From: Tanypteryx hageni
Lineage: Eukaryota; Arthropoda; Insecta; Odonata; Petaluridae
DNA: 64,000 nt
Direction: 5' to 3'
NCBI GenBank assembly: GCA_028673005.1
Contig: CM054114.1
Location: forward strand, 15,067,516 to 15,131,515
The position numbers and the translations under genes were made by a program. Shown one piece after another: positions 46,623 through 57,329 of this stretch. The notes beneath the pieces are model-generated. The model saw nothing but the letters and a program-made list of their open reading frames with translations. It did not search any database and had not been told where the DNA came from. Within the stretch, counting starts at the first letter, position 1; each line of letters starts with the position of its first letter.

Positions 46623-46851
46623 CTAATAGCCTAAATATCAGAGTGCATCATAACAAAACGGAGCGACGTCATCCAATTTGCATTTAATTTTGTTTTTGAA
46701 AGAAAGGTATTTACTATTGTGGTAAGAGAATACTTATAGGTAAGGTTTCCGTCAAGTCCAAGACCTATAGAGAGAATTAAGTTCGTACAGTGGGGCCCGG
46801 CAAGTTGTTGTCCAGGGGCCCATATTGGCTCTCGGCGCCCCTGATTACAAA

Positions 46852-47344
46852 CAAAGATACAAAATATAATACCGACGTCAATCTGTAATCAAATACTTTG
46901 GACTTTTTCGAATTCTCGATAGAACTTAGGGGGAACAAGTATATTTGAATCCGCGGTACAAACGACAGCGTTATAATTAAAAGGAGAGCATTCCATTATA
47001 GAATATCCACAGCCATTACAGAATATCCTCAGGAGTTATAAATGAAAGCAGATGTGATGTTCCAGCTTTATCCGAGTTAAGGATATCGTCTGACATTTCC
47101 TCTCAAATGGAAATAAAATATATTCAAAACATCGACACACTCGTCGGGAATGCGCATGAGTTATAAGACCTTCCCGGAGTCTTAAATGCTCTCGTTTATT
47201 CGTTACAAATATCTCTTTGGATGTCACTCTTCGGATGAAATAGAATAATTAATTGACATTTATATCTGTGCTATCGTAACGATGTAATCTGCTACTCAAA
47301 GAATCAGAGAAATGTACGTTATACGATTAATGGCGAATTCATAA
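46852..47344. other. non-coding spacer, nothing recognised
   Basis: AT-rich DNA between the hAT element and a solitary transposon end. Confidence 0.35.
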
Positions 47345-47369
47345 TTGATGAACATGTGCTAGCAAACCT

Positions 47370-47423
47370 CTTTAGCCATGGGCCGCCCCGCCACTCGGGG
47401 TTGCGGGGGTATCCGCTACGCCA
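47370..47423 (-). mobile_element. solitary DNA-transposon end (CAGTGGCGTAGCG family)
   Basis: The minus strand begins CAGTGGCGTAGCGGATACCC with a GC-rich subterminal region, as at 31454. The other terminus was not identified. Confidence 0.4.
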
Positions 47424-47531
47424 CTGATCAAAGCCATTTATTAATTGATAGCTTCGTTACAAGTTACAAAGGTGTTAAAATTACCTATTATGCATGTTCG
47501 CACCCCCAATTTGAAAACGGAGAACCATGCT

Positions 47532-47605
47532 GGCTTGATAGCTTAGTTGGTTAAAGCACCTATCTGGCATGTGGGGTGACCTGGGTTTGATTGCCGGTCA
47601 AGTAC
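47532..47605 (+). mobile_element. tRNA-like sequence (SINE head or tRNA pseudogene)
   Basis: It folds as a cloverleaf. The acceptor has five of seven Watson-Crick pairs plus one wobble (GGCTTGA with TCAAGTA), the D stem GCTT/AAGC is perfect, and the A box is TAGCTTAGTTGG. The anticodon stem CCTAT/GTGGG has loop CTGGCAT, reading GGC with U33 present. The variable loop has 5 nt, and the T arm CTGGG TTTGATT GCCGG has one G-G mismatch. GGC would be an alanine anticodon, but position 3-70 is C-G rather than the alanine G-U pair, and eukaryotic nuclear alanine tRNAs normally use AGC. A T8 Pol III stop lies three bases past the discriminator. Confidence 0.6.
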
Positions 47606-47608
47606 AGA

Positions 47609-47616
47609 TTTTTTTT
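47609..47616 (+). terminator. Pol III T-run terminator
   Basis: Eight T residues shortly after the tRNA-like cloverleaf, sufficient for RNA polymerase III termination if the promoter boxes are used. Confidence 0.5.
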
Positions 47617-47619
47617 CCT

Positions 47620-48278
47620 CCTAAAATGTCAAAATTTTGATAGCTTCGTCTTTAACTCGGCATTAAAAACTTATTTCGCGATTGATGTTATTAAACACAT
47701 TTCACATGTAGGATCCTACATCACGGCAGGTAACCGCACAAACTCCTATGAGACCCAACTTTAGAAAAGCTGCATGAAGATATCACCATTTAATTAACAG
47801 GAATTATCCTTTATCGGCCGAAATACACCAAAAGTGGCACTAAAATGTGTTCGCTCATCGACATATTGCCACAATTTTAGTACCTTGGTTTTGAGACTGC
47901 TTGAGAATGTTTCCTTATTCATGGAAGGTTTCATCGTCAATATTTCGTCAGATATGAGAATCCCAACAAAAACATACTGTATTTAAAAATCCCAAATTAA
48001 TCCGGCTGCGAGACACCACGGTGGCATTTAAATGCCGCACGGTGAAGATTAAGGTTGCTTTGGAAACCCTGATGTACCCCGGCTACTCCCATACACAAAA
48101 AAAACTAACACTGCTCATTGTCCTCACTACTCTACTTTTATTCTTATCTATTATAGTATCACGGACTGTACGCGAGACAAGGTTTTGAGACATATTGCTG
48201 TTCTTCTAAGACTGAAATTTAGACAGTGAACACAGCCCTTTCTAGGCCACAAGTGGTACGCGACAACTGCGTAAACAG
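47620..48278. other. non-coding spacer, nothing recognised
   Basis: AT-rich DNA between the tRNA-like unit and the Tigger-type element. No features supported. Confidence 0.35.
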
Positions 48279-48406
48279 TACAGTGGAACTTCCATAACTC
48301 GAACGTCTATAACTCGAATTTTGCATAAGTCGAAGTGGATTAATTTTACCGGGTAAATTCCCTTTAAAAAACGTATTTCCATAAGTCGAATTTTCTATAA
48401 CTCGAA

Positions 48407-48976
48407 GGGAAGGCGGTGGCAAAATGGTTAAAGCATTGGTGCCCCGAGAGGGGGGGGGCTGACGGGCTTCAGCCCCCTTAAAAGATCTCTTACTAGCCTT
48501 GTAAATGGGTATTTTTACAGGAAATACACTCTTTTGACTTTTTATATTTCTCTCAGCTTATAATTTAAAATCATTATACAGATACTTCTTGAATTACGCA
48601 TATTTATATCGTGCGAAGTTTATAACAACTAGCAATCTACTCATGTATTTTTAGGGCTGAGCCCCACTAAGAGAAAATCCTGGATGCGCGCCTGCCTTCC
48701 ACGCAGCGGTCTCAGGTTCGAATCCGGCGGAGGTCGGATTTTCAACCTGTAATCGTCCTGTCCCCTAATTGTGTGATATGAGGAGACTGCGCAAGTCAGC
48801 GCTCCGTCCATCGGAAGGGACGTTAAGCCGTTGGCCCCCTCGGTGCTCTTCGTCAAGAGTAGGCTAATGCCGGCACCGGGTTTCCCTACTCCCTTGTGTG
48901 TGTCTGGTTTGTAAGGAGTTACGGCTTTAATAATCCAAGAGGTTGATTAGCCAGAAATTCCATACAAACAAAAAAA
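48407..48976 (+). mobile_element. tRNA-derived SINE inserted in the Tigger element
   Basis: The direct repeat CTATAACTCGAA flanks it at 48395-48406 and 48977-48988. It is probably the target duplication, although the host arm also contains this word once more. The head has TGGCAAAATGGTTAAAGC (A box) and AGGTTCGAATCC (B box) separated by a foreign insert at about 48445-48694. The body carries GTCCATCGGAAGGGACGTTA, TAGGCTAATGCCGGCACCGG and TAATAATCCAAGAGGTTGAT, with an ACAAACAAAAAA tail. Other copies are at 20400-20612 and, tail only, at 5681-5720 and 57379-57422. Confidence 0.8.
48445..48694. mobile_element. small hAT-like element splitting the SINE head
   Basis: The right end on the minus strand is CAGGCGCGCATCCAGGATTT followed by TAGTGGGGCTCAGCCC. 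The left side has GGGGGGGGCTGACGGG with AGCCCCCTTAAAAG, a degraded counterpart. It sits exactly between the A and B boxes of the SINE, whose two head halves become continuous without it. No clear 8-bp duplication was seen (4 of 8 match). Confidence 0.6.
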
Positions 48977-49036
48977 CTATAACTCGAACATTTTTTTTGT
49001 TTACCTTGAAGTTAAACTTATGGAATTTCCACTGTA

Positions 49037-49488
49037 TTCCCCTTATCCTTAATCCGATCCTGTGTGGACCACCTGTAGCTTCTATCAGCTGGCGATCTTC
49101 TTTCCCTTAATCCGTTGCTGCTCATACTATCTCATAATGTTACGCGAATCTGGCCTCAAATGTTCCCGTTTTGCATCGTTCCGATCGTCGTTTGTCCCCC
49201 TTGCATTTCGCTCGACTCCAGTCCCCCAAAGGGGTCGTCGGTTGGGAGGCTGCGTCTCCCGAAAGGGGGTGTGGCTCTGGATCTTGCATCGGGAGGGCGT
49301 CACCGACGAACAACGGCCCTCGCTCGGAGCGAGGCCCAATCAGGGAGGTCGTAAAACCCGGCCGAAGAGGAAGAAAACGGACCGGTTCCCATTGGCCGTG
49401 CCCCCTTCCCCGTTTGCGTGACGCCTCGACCGCCGACAGCGCCCTAAACAGCGGCGAGGTGGGGAACTAATTTCCAGTAGGGACAGTC
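49037..49488 (+). promoter_or_regulatory. GC-rich promoter-like region
   Basis: CpG-rich DNA rising sharply after the Tigger element, with CCAAT at 49336-49340 and an inverse CCAAT (ATTGG) at 49391-49395, roughly 150 and 95 bp before an initiator-like TCAGTC at 49487-49492. No TATA box was seen. Open frames on both strands have no recognised motif. The call rests on composition and these elements and is tentative. Confidence 0.35.
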
Positions 49489-49629
49489 AGTCTTTTGGAA
49501 GTGTTCCTACCGTTAAGAGGTCGTGTCGTCCTCTCTCGTTTAATTCTTCACGTTCCGCCCCCTCCCTCCTCCCCCCTCACTCACTTCGCGGTCCGTCAAG
49601 GTGATCTTCCGGATCTGGAGTCCCTTCCG
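49489..49629 (+). other. candidate 5'UTR first exon with splice donor
   Basis: It starts at the A of an arthropod-type initiator TCAGTC. GGTCGT, a downstream-promoter-element-like word, begins at about +31 instead of the strict +28. The segment contains no ATG and ends TTCCG followed by GTGAGTAACT, a strong donor, at 49630. These features fit a non-coding first exon of a plus-strand gene whose next exon lies beyond or is unrecognised. Transcript evidence is lacking. Confidence 0.35.
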
Positions 49630-51399
49630 GTGAGTAACTTACTTTCCTTTCCAAACAGGACCGAAGAGCCGTCTTAACGACGAGAAGAAGAAAGGTTTTC
49701 GGTTTAAAAAATAAAAGTGGCGCGTGAAGGAAATCCGGGGAGAGACGAAGGTACAGCGAATACAGTGTGTTTTCATTTGAGACTTGCGAATGAACGTACA
49801 ACGTACCGAGGTTTTGTTATCTCGAGTTTTTTTATTTTGGGCCGAAGGAAGTTTCGAGGAACGGGGAAAAACCGGGCGTTTTTTTCCGCCCGAAACAGTC
49901 CGCCTTCCTTTGTGCGACGGCAGCTCTTTGGGCGGAGCGCGTTATCCGCCGGGTTCGGCCGCGTGTCTCGCGCATCGACGCGCCGCTGGCAGTACTTTCG
50001 ATGCGCGAAAAGTAACGACCTGGTGACTGCTTCTATGGTAAAATTAAGACTGCGTATCGAACGTGCTTAGTTACCGAATGTCTCAAAAGACAAAACTGCT
50101 GAAAGATAAAATGTTGACAGATAGCAAAATTCGACGAGTCTGCATGGTGTGAGCGATCACAACACGGCTTTGTTTATCTCCCACCGACGACTTAATGGTT
50201 CGTTTGTCAACCGAAAAGCATGGCGAAATGCCTTTTTTTAAAGGCTTTCAGGAAAGTGTGTTTGAAATTGTGGCTTTTCTTCGCTTTTAATTCGCGAGAA
50301 AATATAAACTTGGATCCGGTTCAATTCGTCAGACATTTTTGATTGATGCAAAAGTCATCGGAGCGAACACGGGATTATCTGCGACGATGTATAAACATCC
50401 AGAATAGCGATGCGGACAGATCGGAAGATTTTCCTTTACGGGTGATGGCGCATGCCGCGGTGCGGGCTGAGCGGCGATCGACTTCGCCTCCGGATGATCG
50501 AGAAACGATCGCGCCCTTTTGTAGTCAGCGACGCCGACTCTCGGAGCGATCCCCGAAGGAACGCAATCTATTCGGAGAATGCGGTCGGGCTAAAAGTAAA
50601 TCGAACGTATGCCACTCTAGAATAACGATGCTGTGCGAAACAGATTCGAATTGTGTCCGAAATTCCTCGAGTCCCGAGTTCCTTATTTTCCTTTGCTGCA
50701 CTGCAGCCAATCAAAGCTCGAATAAATTAAGTCGCTTCTCAGTTCAGTGGCACTTTGGTTACAAGTCGGGAACGATAATTAAAAAAAAGCGTTGGAATTC
50801 AGTAAATTTCAGGCAGTTCTGTGTGGGAAAGTCTGTGCATTCATCAGCAAGTGATATTCTTGGATAGACTCCTACTACTGATGAAAAAGCATTTTGTGTA
50901 GTTTAGTGTATTTAACGTGACACTTTGGAATTCACGCTTACATACCGCTTCTTGGGTGTAGGTATCGGAAGGGAAGGGCACAACTGCTAAATAATAGAGT
51001 TGAAATTAATCCTGAAATTCTGTTACAAAATCTCATTTGAAATATTAAGCCTCCGGCATTATCCGCTCCAAAATTTGATATTAGGTAAAAAAAAATTTCG
51101 TTTGATGTGCTGAGATCGTTGCGTCTGTTTACGTGAGACTCATGAAAACGACCGCTATTGTTTAGAGAAAACGAAGACACCATTTTGAAACAGGGTAGCA
51201 GATGTTTCCCATCGGAATATATCTCTGTACCTATCGTGTTATTAAGTCGGTTTTATTCATGGTCGAAGGCGTTGTGTGTGTATTTTCTGGCAAATCAGCT
51301 TCTTGGTTTATTATCGGTCGAAGGCGTTGATTGAACTATCATTTTCGCTGATGTTTCCAAAACACCTTGACAAATATCCTTCAAATGACTTCGCGGTCG
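49630..51399. other. GC-rich to mixed DNA, no gene recognised
   Basis: Still CpG-rich to about 50600. A 174-residue open frame (50343-50867, plus) is the longest here not caused by tandem repeats, but it has no recognisable domain, and its Arg/Ser-rich composition follows the CpG-rich sequence. It could equally be part of an untranslated exon or regulatory DNA. Confidence 0.35.
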
Positions 51400-51599
51400 T
51401 AGCTAAAATTGAATGACTCATGAATTATGCAATATCGACGATGAAAGCCGAAATTTAAATAGTAACCCATCGAAATTTAAGAGTAATAATATAGTAGTAC
51501 TATGGTCCAACAAATCCAAGGGTCGAAAGATATGAAGAGAATGGGACGAAGCGTGTTTTGAATTATTTACCAAACTTATATCGCTGGCGCCTCACAGCC

Positions 51600-52900
51600 G
51601 AAGAGCGGCCTCATTTATTATTCCCTTTCGGAGACTTTTTTAATTAATTAAAAAAAACAGTCCACGACTCATTAATAATCGCACGGTAACTTCAATTAAA
51701 TTGAATATCGTTTAATTGAACACGATATGGCTCGCATAATATATCATCAGCGCATTTATCACGGCAGGCGACGAATGAATAATGAACTGGACGTAGTTAC
51801 TGCCCGGAACGCTCCGGGTAATGGGGAAATGGTAATGAGGGAATTAAAATTTTAGATGATGAATGAGACGTTCAAATTAACATAGGCGGAGAAATCTTGA
51901 GAATAATCTGGGTGAGGACTCGCGCGGAAATCGAGTTTAATTTTTATTAGAAAACCAGGAATGTTTCCATTTCTGATTTGTAATCTTAGGAAGAACGTGA
52001 AACTTAACAATTTTAATAAGAGAGGATACCCGGAATCTCAATATGATGGTTTGGTATAATAAGTGGCAAGGGGACTTTGATAATAGCGCTGTATATCAAG
52101 AATAAGAGTCTCGGTTTAAAATGGCACGGTGGTACAAATGGCACGAATGAACTAATGAATTATTTTGGCCCAGAAAATGGAAAAGTCTATATTAAGAACT
52201 CGGGTAAAACTTTGTTGAATCTCAGATTTGACTAATTGGTAAGTCACTTTGAGGTACAACGATACAACGAAAGTATTTTTATTATTTCCATAATAAGTCA
52301 TACTTACAAGTCATCGATACAAAACCTTTTCTTGTTATTTTCAACATGGGAAAGCACGATTTTGGTGTGATTTTAAGCAATAATTTCGGTTGGATCTAAA
52401 AAAGTTAATCGAAGTATAAAAAATACCTTAATTGCATAGTCTCATAATAAAATCCACTGGGAATTAAATTTTATCAGCCGCATTTAATTTTAATTATCGC
52501 CTCTCTGATTCACCATGTTTTATGAGGAAAAGCTTTACGCTCGCCAATTAAGGACCTCTTATTGTTTACATCAAAGCCCTGCCCTTAATGCGCCACTTCG
52601 AGGCGAAAATGTTATTCAATTAGTCAATATGTCGATAACGAATTCATTATCGTCCTCTCGGAGTCGAGTCTCGATTTTTAAGGCTCAATTTTAGCTAAAT
52701 GGCTTTTTTAAAATGTTTGATCTGCGGCGCCACATCCACGTGGTGATGTGTGACAATGGATTTACTCGCGGCCGGATTGCACTGCAAGGTGCGTCTGGGA
52801 GCTCTTGCTCTCGGCAGCCGAGGGAAAGCGCACGTGGGCCGAAAAACAATTAGAACATTGCAAACAGCTGTGGTATTTAAGCCGAGAGAAATCGACATAT
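51600..52900. promoter_or_regulatory. candidate enhancer-like region
   Basis: Repeat-free DNA with clustered potential transcription-factor words: many TAATTA/CAATTA homeodomain cores (for example 51640-51720), TGTTTAC forkhead at 52563-52569, and CACGTG E-boxes at 52737-52742 and 52831-52836. CAGCTG at 52865-52870 overlaps a Runt-like TGTGGT. Absence of repeats for over 1 kb in a repeat-dense window is suggestive, but such words are common and no conservation data are available. Confidence 0.25.
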
Positions 52901-53665
52901 TATGGAGGATAATGCTTTTGAAAATTTAGTACTGTTTTATGCACAGCATTCATTGTGGAGTCCGACGTCGATATTGCGCGTAACTTAAGAATGACTAATT
53001 CTTCAATATTTCGAGTCCTGACACCTTTTGGGTTGCAGGTCATCGTCGATGACAGTAGAGCTAGTTTGAGTAGAGACAGACAGACAGACAAACGACTTTA
53101 TTAGGGCGAAATTGAGACTATGTAGTCCCTTCTTACATTTAACCCTTTCGTCATATAAGTAATTACAATATTTACAAAATAAGAGGAATTAAATACATAC
53201 AGATTTTAACAAAATACAAATTAATTACAAGTTAATATATTTGTTAGTAGATAACAGAGCATTACCAAAGAATGTTAGTTTTGTGGGTCATAAAAAACTG
53301 TGTATCGGTTATGTTTTAACACAGAAAAATTCCCACTGCGGAAAACACCTACGAAGAGAAGAGAGGTGTAAAAAACCGCAAAAATTCCTAAATAGTTCAG
53401 GGGAAGGAAAAGAAAAAAAATCAATTATATGAGAAACAGAGAGAAAAAAAACATTCATAAATACAAACATACGTACATACATTTATATCCATATGAGGGA
53501 GGGGGGTGAGAGGGGAACAGGGCTTGTAGGGTAAGATATGCCTGGGAGATTACATCGTCATTATGATACAGGAAAAATAAATTAAATAAAATTATAAATT
53601 TATGCCTAATAAGCGCATTCTTGTGACAACCTGAAAGAAAAGATAGATAGATAGATAGATGTGGT

Positions 53666-54310
53666 TCAATGCATGGGAAGTGAGAGAAGATGCTTGTAAT
53701 ACAATCGTTTAAAAGTGCTTAGAGATAGAGAGTTTTTTATTAACGTTGGAAGGCCATTCCAGAGTTTACAAGCAGTGACAGTAAAGGATTTGTTGTAAAT
53801 TTCTGTTCTATGAAGTGGAGTTAGTAGTTTATCACATCCTCTGGTATTGCAATGGTGAACTGTATTAATGGTGACAAAATTAGATGAAAGATAACAAGGG
53901 ATGTTGTTATTTAGAATTTGATACAATAGAGAGAGAAGGTGAAGGTTTCTTCGGGAATCAAGTTTTAGCCAGGAGAGTCGACGGAAGTATTCTGAGACAT
54001 GGTCAGATTTTTTAAGATTAAATATGAATCTGATGCAGGCGTTATGAGAACGTTGTAGCTTAATGGCGAGTTCCTTTGATAAGTCCTGGTATACAACATC
54101 ACAATAATCGAAGTGAGGAACGGGGTTTCCCAAACTATTTGAGGTCACGGAACTTTTGGACTCTCATTCTTATTATTTAACGGAACCTCGTGAAGCTTTC
54201 GCGGAACCCTTGGGTTCCGCGGAACAGTTTGGGAAACTCTGGAGTAGAGCATTGTTACCGTTCTATTTTTGATTTGAATAGGCCTGAGAATGCGATATTT
54301 TATATATTAT
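53666..54310 (-). pseudogene. LINE reverse transcriptase C-terminal part, split by a MITE
   Basis: Downstream of the MITE the frame reads PHFDYCDVVYQD, KLQRSHNACIRFIFNLKK, a SWLKLDSRRNLHLLSLLYQ segment, CNTRGCDKL and CKLWNGLPTLIKNSLSLSTF before the stop. Upstream of the MITE (54242 to about 54310) the minus strand reads ILRPIQIKNRTVTMLYS. Together they match the end of the palm/thumb and post-RT region of CR1/Jockey-type LINEs, where LPxxIK...LYxSLxxPHFDYCDVVY is continuous. The catalytic F/YxDD part and the endonuclease are missing. The methionine that opens the longest frame lies inside MITE sequence. Confidence 0.85.
54121..54241. mobile_element. very short hAT-like MITE, 121 bp, inside the LINE ORF
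   Basis: The left end is CGGGGTTTCCCAAACTATTT and the right end on the minus strand is CAGAGTTTCCCAAACTGTTC. The interior includes GGGTTCCGCGGAAC, so almost the whole element is a foldback. It separates two halves of LINE coding. The candidate 8-bp duplications match poorly (4 of 8). Confidence 0.7.
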
Positions 54311-54315
54311 ATATT

Positions 54316-56230
54316 CGAAATTTAAAAATTTTAGAAAGCGAATTAATGGCTTAAAATATTTGCTTTTAATACTCATTGCGCATTTGAAAACCTGGGAAAT
54401 ATAAACAACGCTTTCCACGAGTAATTTAGAACGTCACACATATAATTAACAGAAAACGGATTGAAAAATGCGAGAAATTGAAATTTTTCGTGACTTTTTC
54501 TGCGAGAATTTCGGGCGTTAACGTTATAAAAATGGCAAGATTCGCGGAGAAACGTAAATTACTATAATACAAAAGTTTTTGAGGAGGTCAAACAAATTAT
54601 CTATTTTCATTCTATTTATCTAATTTCGTCGAATTTTCTGAGATTTCGGATACCCAACTCAGTTATTTACCAGTTGAGAATTTATCGAAAAAATATGTTA
54701 TTTTGTTGTCGTGCACATTTAAGCGCATCTTCCTTAAGATCATTGGATAGTAGAGGAAGGACTCGTTTACTGTAACTGAGACATCTACGAACCGATGAAA
54801 AATGTTCACAACTCCGGAGAATTCGCCTCCACGCCACCTACAGCCTCAACTGGCATTAACTACGTTTTGATTTCAATCAAATGGAAGTGCGCTGTGCAAA
54901 TTCACTCAAGCTAATGTTCAATTTATGAAACATCCATTTAAATCATTTCTGAACTCGACTGGTTTTTCATAAAACACGTCTCAGATATTTTGGCTCATAC
55001 TCTGATAAAAAGAAAACATTCAAAGTTATTTATTTTCAGTCAGGTATGTAGTACAAGTTTTCACATATTTTTAGAAAAACAGAAATAGAACAAACGACGA
55101 AGAAATCAAATAATAATTGCGATGGGTTCATTCCGTCTCGTCGTGTTTGTTAATAACGATAGCAAAGAATTTGGCGAACATATATCGTATCGTTACCAAG
55201 GTTTTACGAAGAAAAATCTCTTGTGCATAAATCGCTTCGCACGATCAAATTGGATTCGAGAAATTGCCCCGTTGGAAATTCGAGTAAAACCCTCCAATTA
55301 CCTCCCTCTCAACCCTCCTTTTGGCCCCTCCGTACTGTACTAATTACTTCGATCGCTCCAGCGAAGGCGGGTGGTCAAGGGTAGGGTTGGAAGGAGGGCA
55401 GAGGGGGGCACAGGGGGGGCAGAGGGGGAGGGGCAGAGGGGGGCGTGAAAATATGAGGAAACGATTTTCCCGGCGTCCGAACCTAACCACCGCGGACGCG
55501 TAGGCCGCACCGAATGCGTTGCAACTGAGAGAGCACAAATGGAGCGTCTTAATTGCGAGCATCAATTTGGTTTAATTGACGGGTAAGCGTTGCAATTACT
55601 TTCTCGATTTCTGGCCTCGGTACTTTTTTTAATGCGCTATTTTTTCCTTCTCATTCGCGTCAGAAATGCAGTAATCGCGGAATAATTTGGCGGATAAGTT
55701 CCTTTTTCCTGGCTATTTCCTTGACGAGCTCCGGCAGCAAACGTTTATCGTCCTTGACGATTTTTTCGTTCGCTAGATTGTACCAAAAATTTAAATTAAT
55801 CAGCACAACTTCCGAGGGAATTAGAGAAAATTTCACTGACAATGCGCGAAAATATATAAAAATAACATTATACGCTTCGGAAAAGATACGTTTCGCGGAA
55901 ACCTAATCGACTAACATCACTATTAACAACAATCATTAATGTCGCAAAACACACATTAGGCGCAATTTGAGTCAACGGGTGCGAGCAATAAATTTAATGG
56001 CGGAGTTAAGCGCTAATGGAGTTTTCTGTTGCTCGCTCAACCGTACACATGTGTTCGTCTCCCCTCGAATGAGGAAGAAATTTAGCATATCACGTAATTT
56101 GTTAGAATTAAATGACGCCATATAAATTTTTACCATTAATTGACAAGACATGATTAGTCTCGGTAGCTTTTTCTCTGATCAATTTTATCTTGGATCTTTC
56201 GAGAGACAGAAGAATATACATACATACACA
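54316..56230. other. non-coding stretch, largely repeat-free
   Basis: AT-rich, then a GC-rich, G-run-containing patch at 55260-55520 (GGGGGGCACAGGGGGGGCAG type). Then a homeodomain-word-rich segment (TTTAATTGACG, GCAATTACTT) at 55560-56150. No exon found. Confidence 0.35.
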
Positions 56231-56233
56231 CAC

Positions 56234-56237
<4 letters not shown>

Positions 56238-56278
<41 letters not shown>
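56238..56278. repeat. (AT)n microsatellite, about 40 bp
   Basis: Alternating AT following TACATACACACACA. Confidence 0.92.
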
Positions 56279-56281
<3 letters not shown>

Positions 56282-57329
56282 AACTGGAATGATTGGTAGA
56301 CTTTTGATCACGTGACGGCATACGAGAGAAAACTTATTCGTAAGGAAATCTTTTTCTCTTTCGTCGGCGCACGAATACGGTGCAAAGATATGTATTTAAG
56401 GTGATAGCAACGAAATCAAAGCCGAAGTTTAATAATTTTAATAATAATAATAATTCGAATTTTAAAATATTTTAAATTCGACGAAAATGAATTGTAGTCG
56501 ATAAGTGTCGATTTTTTCTACGAAATTGTGCGTCATGATTTTAAAAATTGTGTTATCCGCTCTCAAAGTATTTTACCAGCAAACATCCAAAACGGTAGAG
56601 ACAGTCTGTATTTGTCACACCTAATGGCCACACAACATTCCGAATTTGCTTTCTAATGTCGCTTATATCACTATCTTTGGGGCACGTACTGACCTGCCGT
56701 GGAATCCAAAGGTAAAGGACAAAATATTACGATCGGTTTATTGCACTTTTTCTTTACTCTCGGCCAAATCCAATAATACATTCGCACATTGGACTCCATT
56801 TACGTCTATTGCGTCCTCTGCGAGACAATATCTGGCGACCACCTCCAAGAGGCGAAATGAAAGGTTTCCCAGGACTGAAAAATGAGTACCGATCGTCAGA
56901 TGACCTTATGGCATTTACAAAAGCACTCTGCCATAAAATGTATATGATCCATCTGAGAGTGTCTCCCGAGCTTAGTTTCTTTTGCATTTCTGTCGAAGGA
57001 GCATCGTTCCATATACGCACTTTGGTTTTTTTCCGCATTCATAGACGTTTATTACTCAACAAGGTGATATATTTTTCATCAGATTTTGTGAATAAGGGGA
57101 GCGAATTAACGAATATAATACCTACTTTCTGATTTGTTGCGAAAACTTAAATATTCTAAGCTGGTGGCCGAAGTCAACAACAACACATTCGCCAAAATAT
57201 AGATATAACAAAAAACAATGCAGCATAAAAGAAGCCTTCTTTATATTAATACATTTGTAGGTAAATTTAATAAGAAGGAATTCAATTTATAATACTTTTC
57301 TAGATAAAAATTGATGAAATGTATTGATA
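56279..57329. other. non-coding stretch, nothing recognised
   Basis: AT-rich with a mixed segment at 56640-57040 that is open on both strands, without recognised motifs or splice pairs. Confidence 0.35.

Larger units (their letters stand above)
45679..46843. mobile_element. hAT element, 1165 bp, with internal insertions
   Basis: The left end is CAGGCCTGACGAGAG and the right end on the minus strand is CAGGGGCGCCGAGAGCC. Flanking 8-mers are identical, attacaaa at 45671-45678 and 46844-46851. Subterminal GGGGCCCGG words occur on both sides. The interior contains an (AT)n run and a GC-richer segment (46375-46560) that looks like a foreign insertion. No transposase was recognised. Confidence 0.88.
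48281..49034. mobile_element. Tigger/pogo MITE holding two nested insertions
   Basis: The left end is CAGTGGAACTTCCATAACTC and the right end on the minus strand is CAGTGGAAATTCCATAAGTT. TA flanks both ends (48279-48280 and 49035-49036). The left arm repeats ATAACTCGAA/ATAAGTCGAA motifs, typical of Tigger-type subterminal arrays. Removing the SINE (48407-48976 plus one duplication copy) leaves about 170 bp of element, so the original was a small non-autonomous copy. Confidence 0.85.
53062..54315 (-). mobile_element. LINE (CR1/Jockey-like group), 5'-truncated
   Basis: On the minus strand the 3' end of a reverse-transcriptase ORF is followed by a stop and (ATCT)n (53646-53661). A 3'UTR then contains TTTTTTACACCTCTCTTCTC and GGTGTTTTCCGCAGTGGGAA, then TAGTCTCAATTTCGCCCTAA, TAAAGTC and a (CTGT)n tail at 53072-53088. 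The same 3'UTR words in the same order occur at 58545-58845 and 59050-59315, which defines the 3' end. The 5' side is lost near 54315, and a hAT MITE (54121-54241) interrupts the ORF. Confidence 0.85.

Noticed and set aside
46216..46626. 136-residue frame with Ile-Tyr repeats
   Set aside because: It is created by the (AT)n microsatellite inside a hAT element.
50343..50867. 174-residue plus-strand frame as a gene
   Set aside because: No recognisable domain and no strong start or splice context. Its composition follows the CpG-rich DNA.
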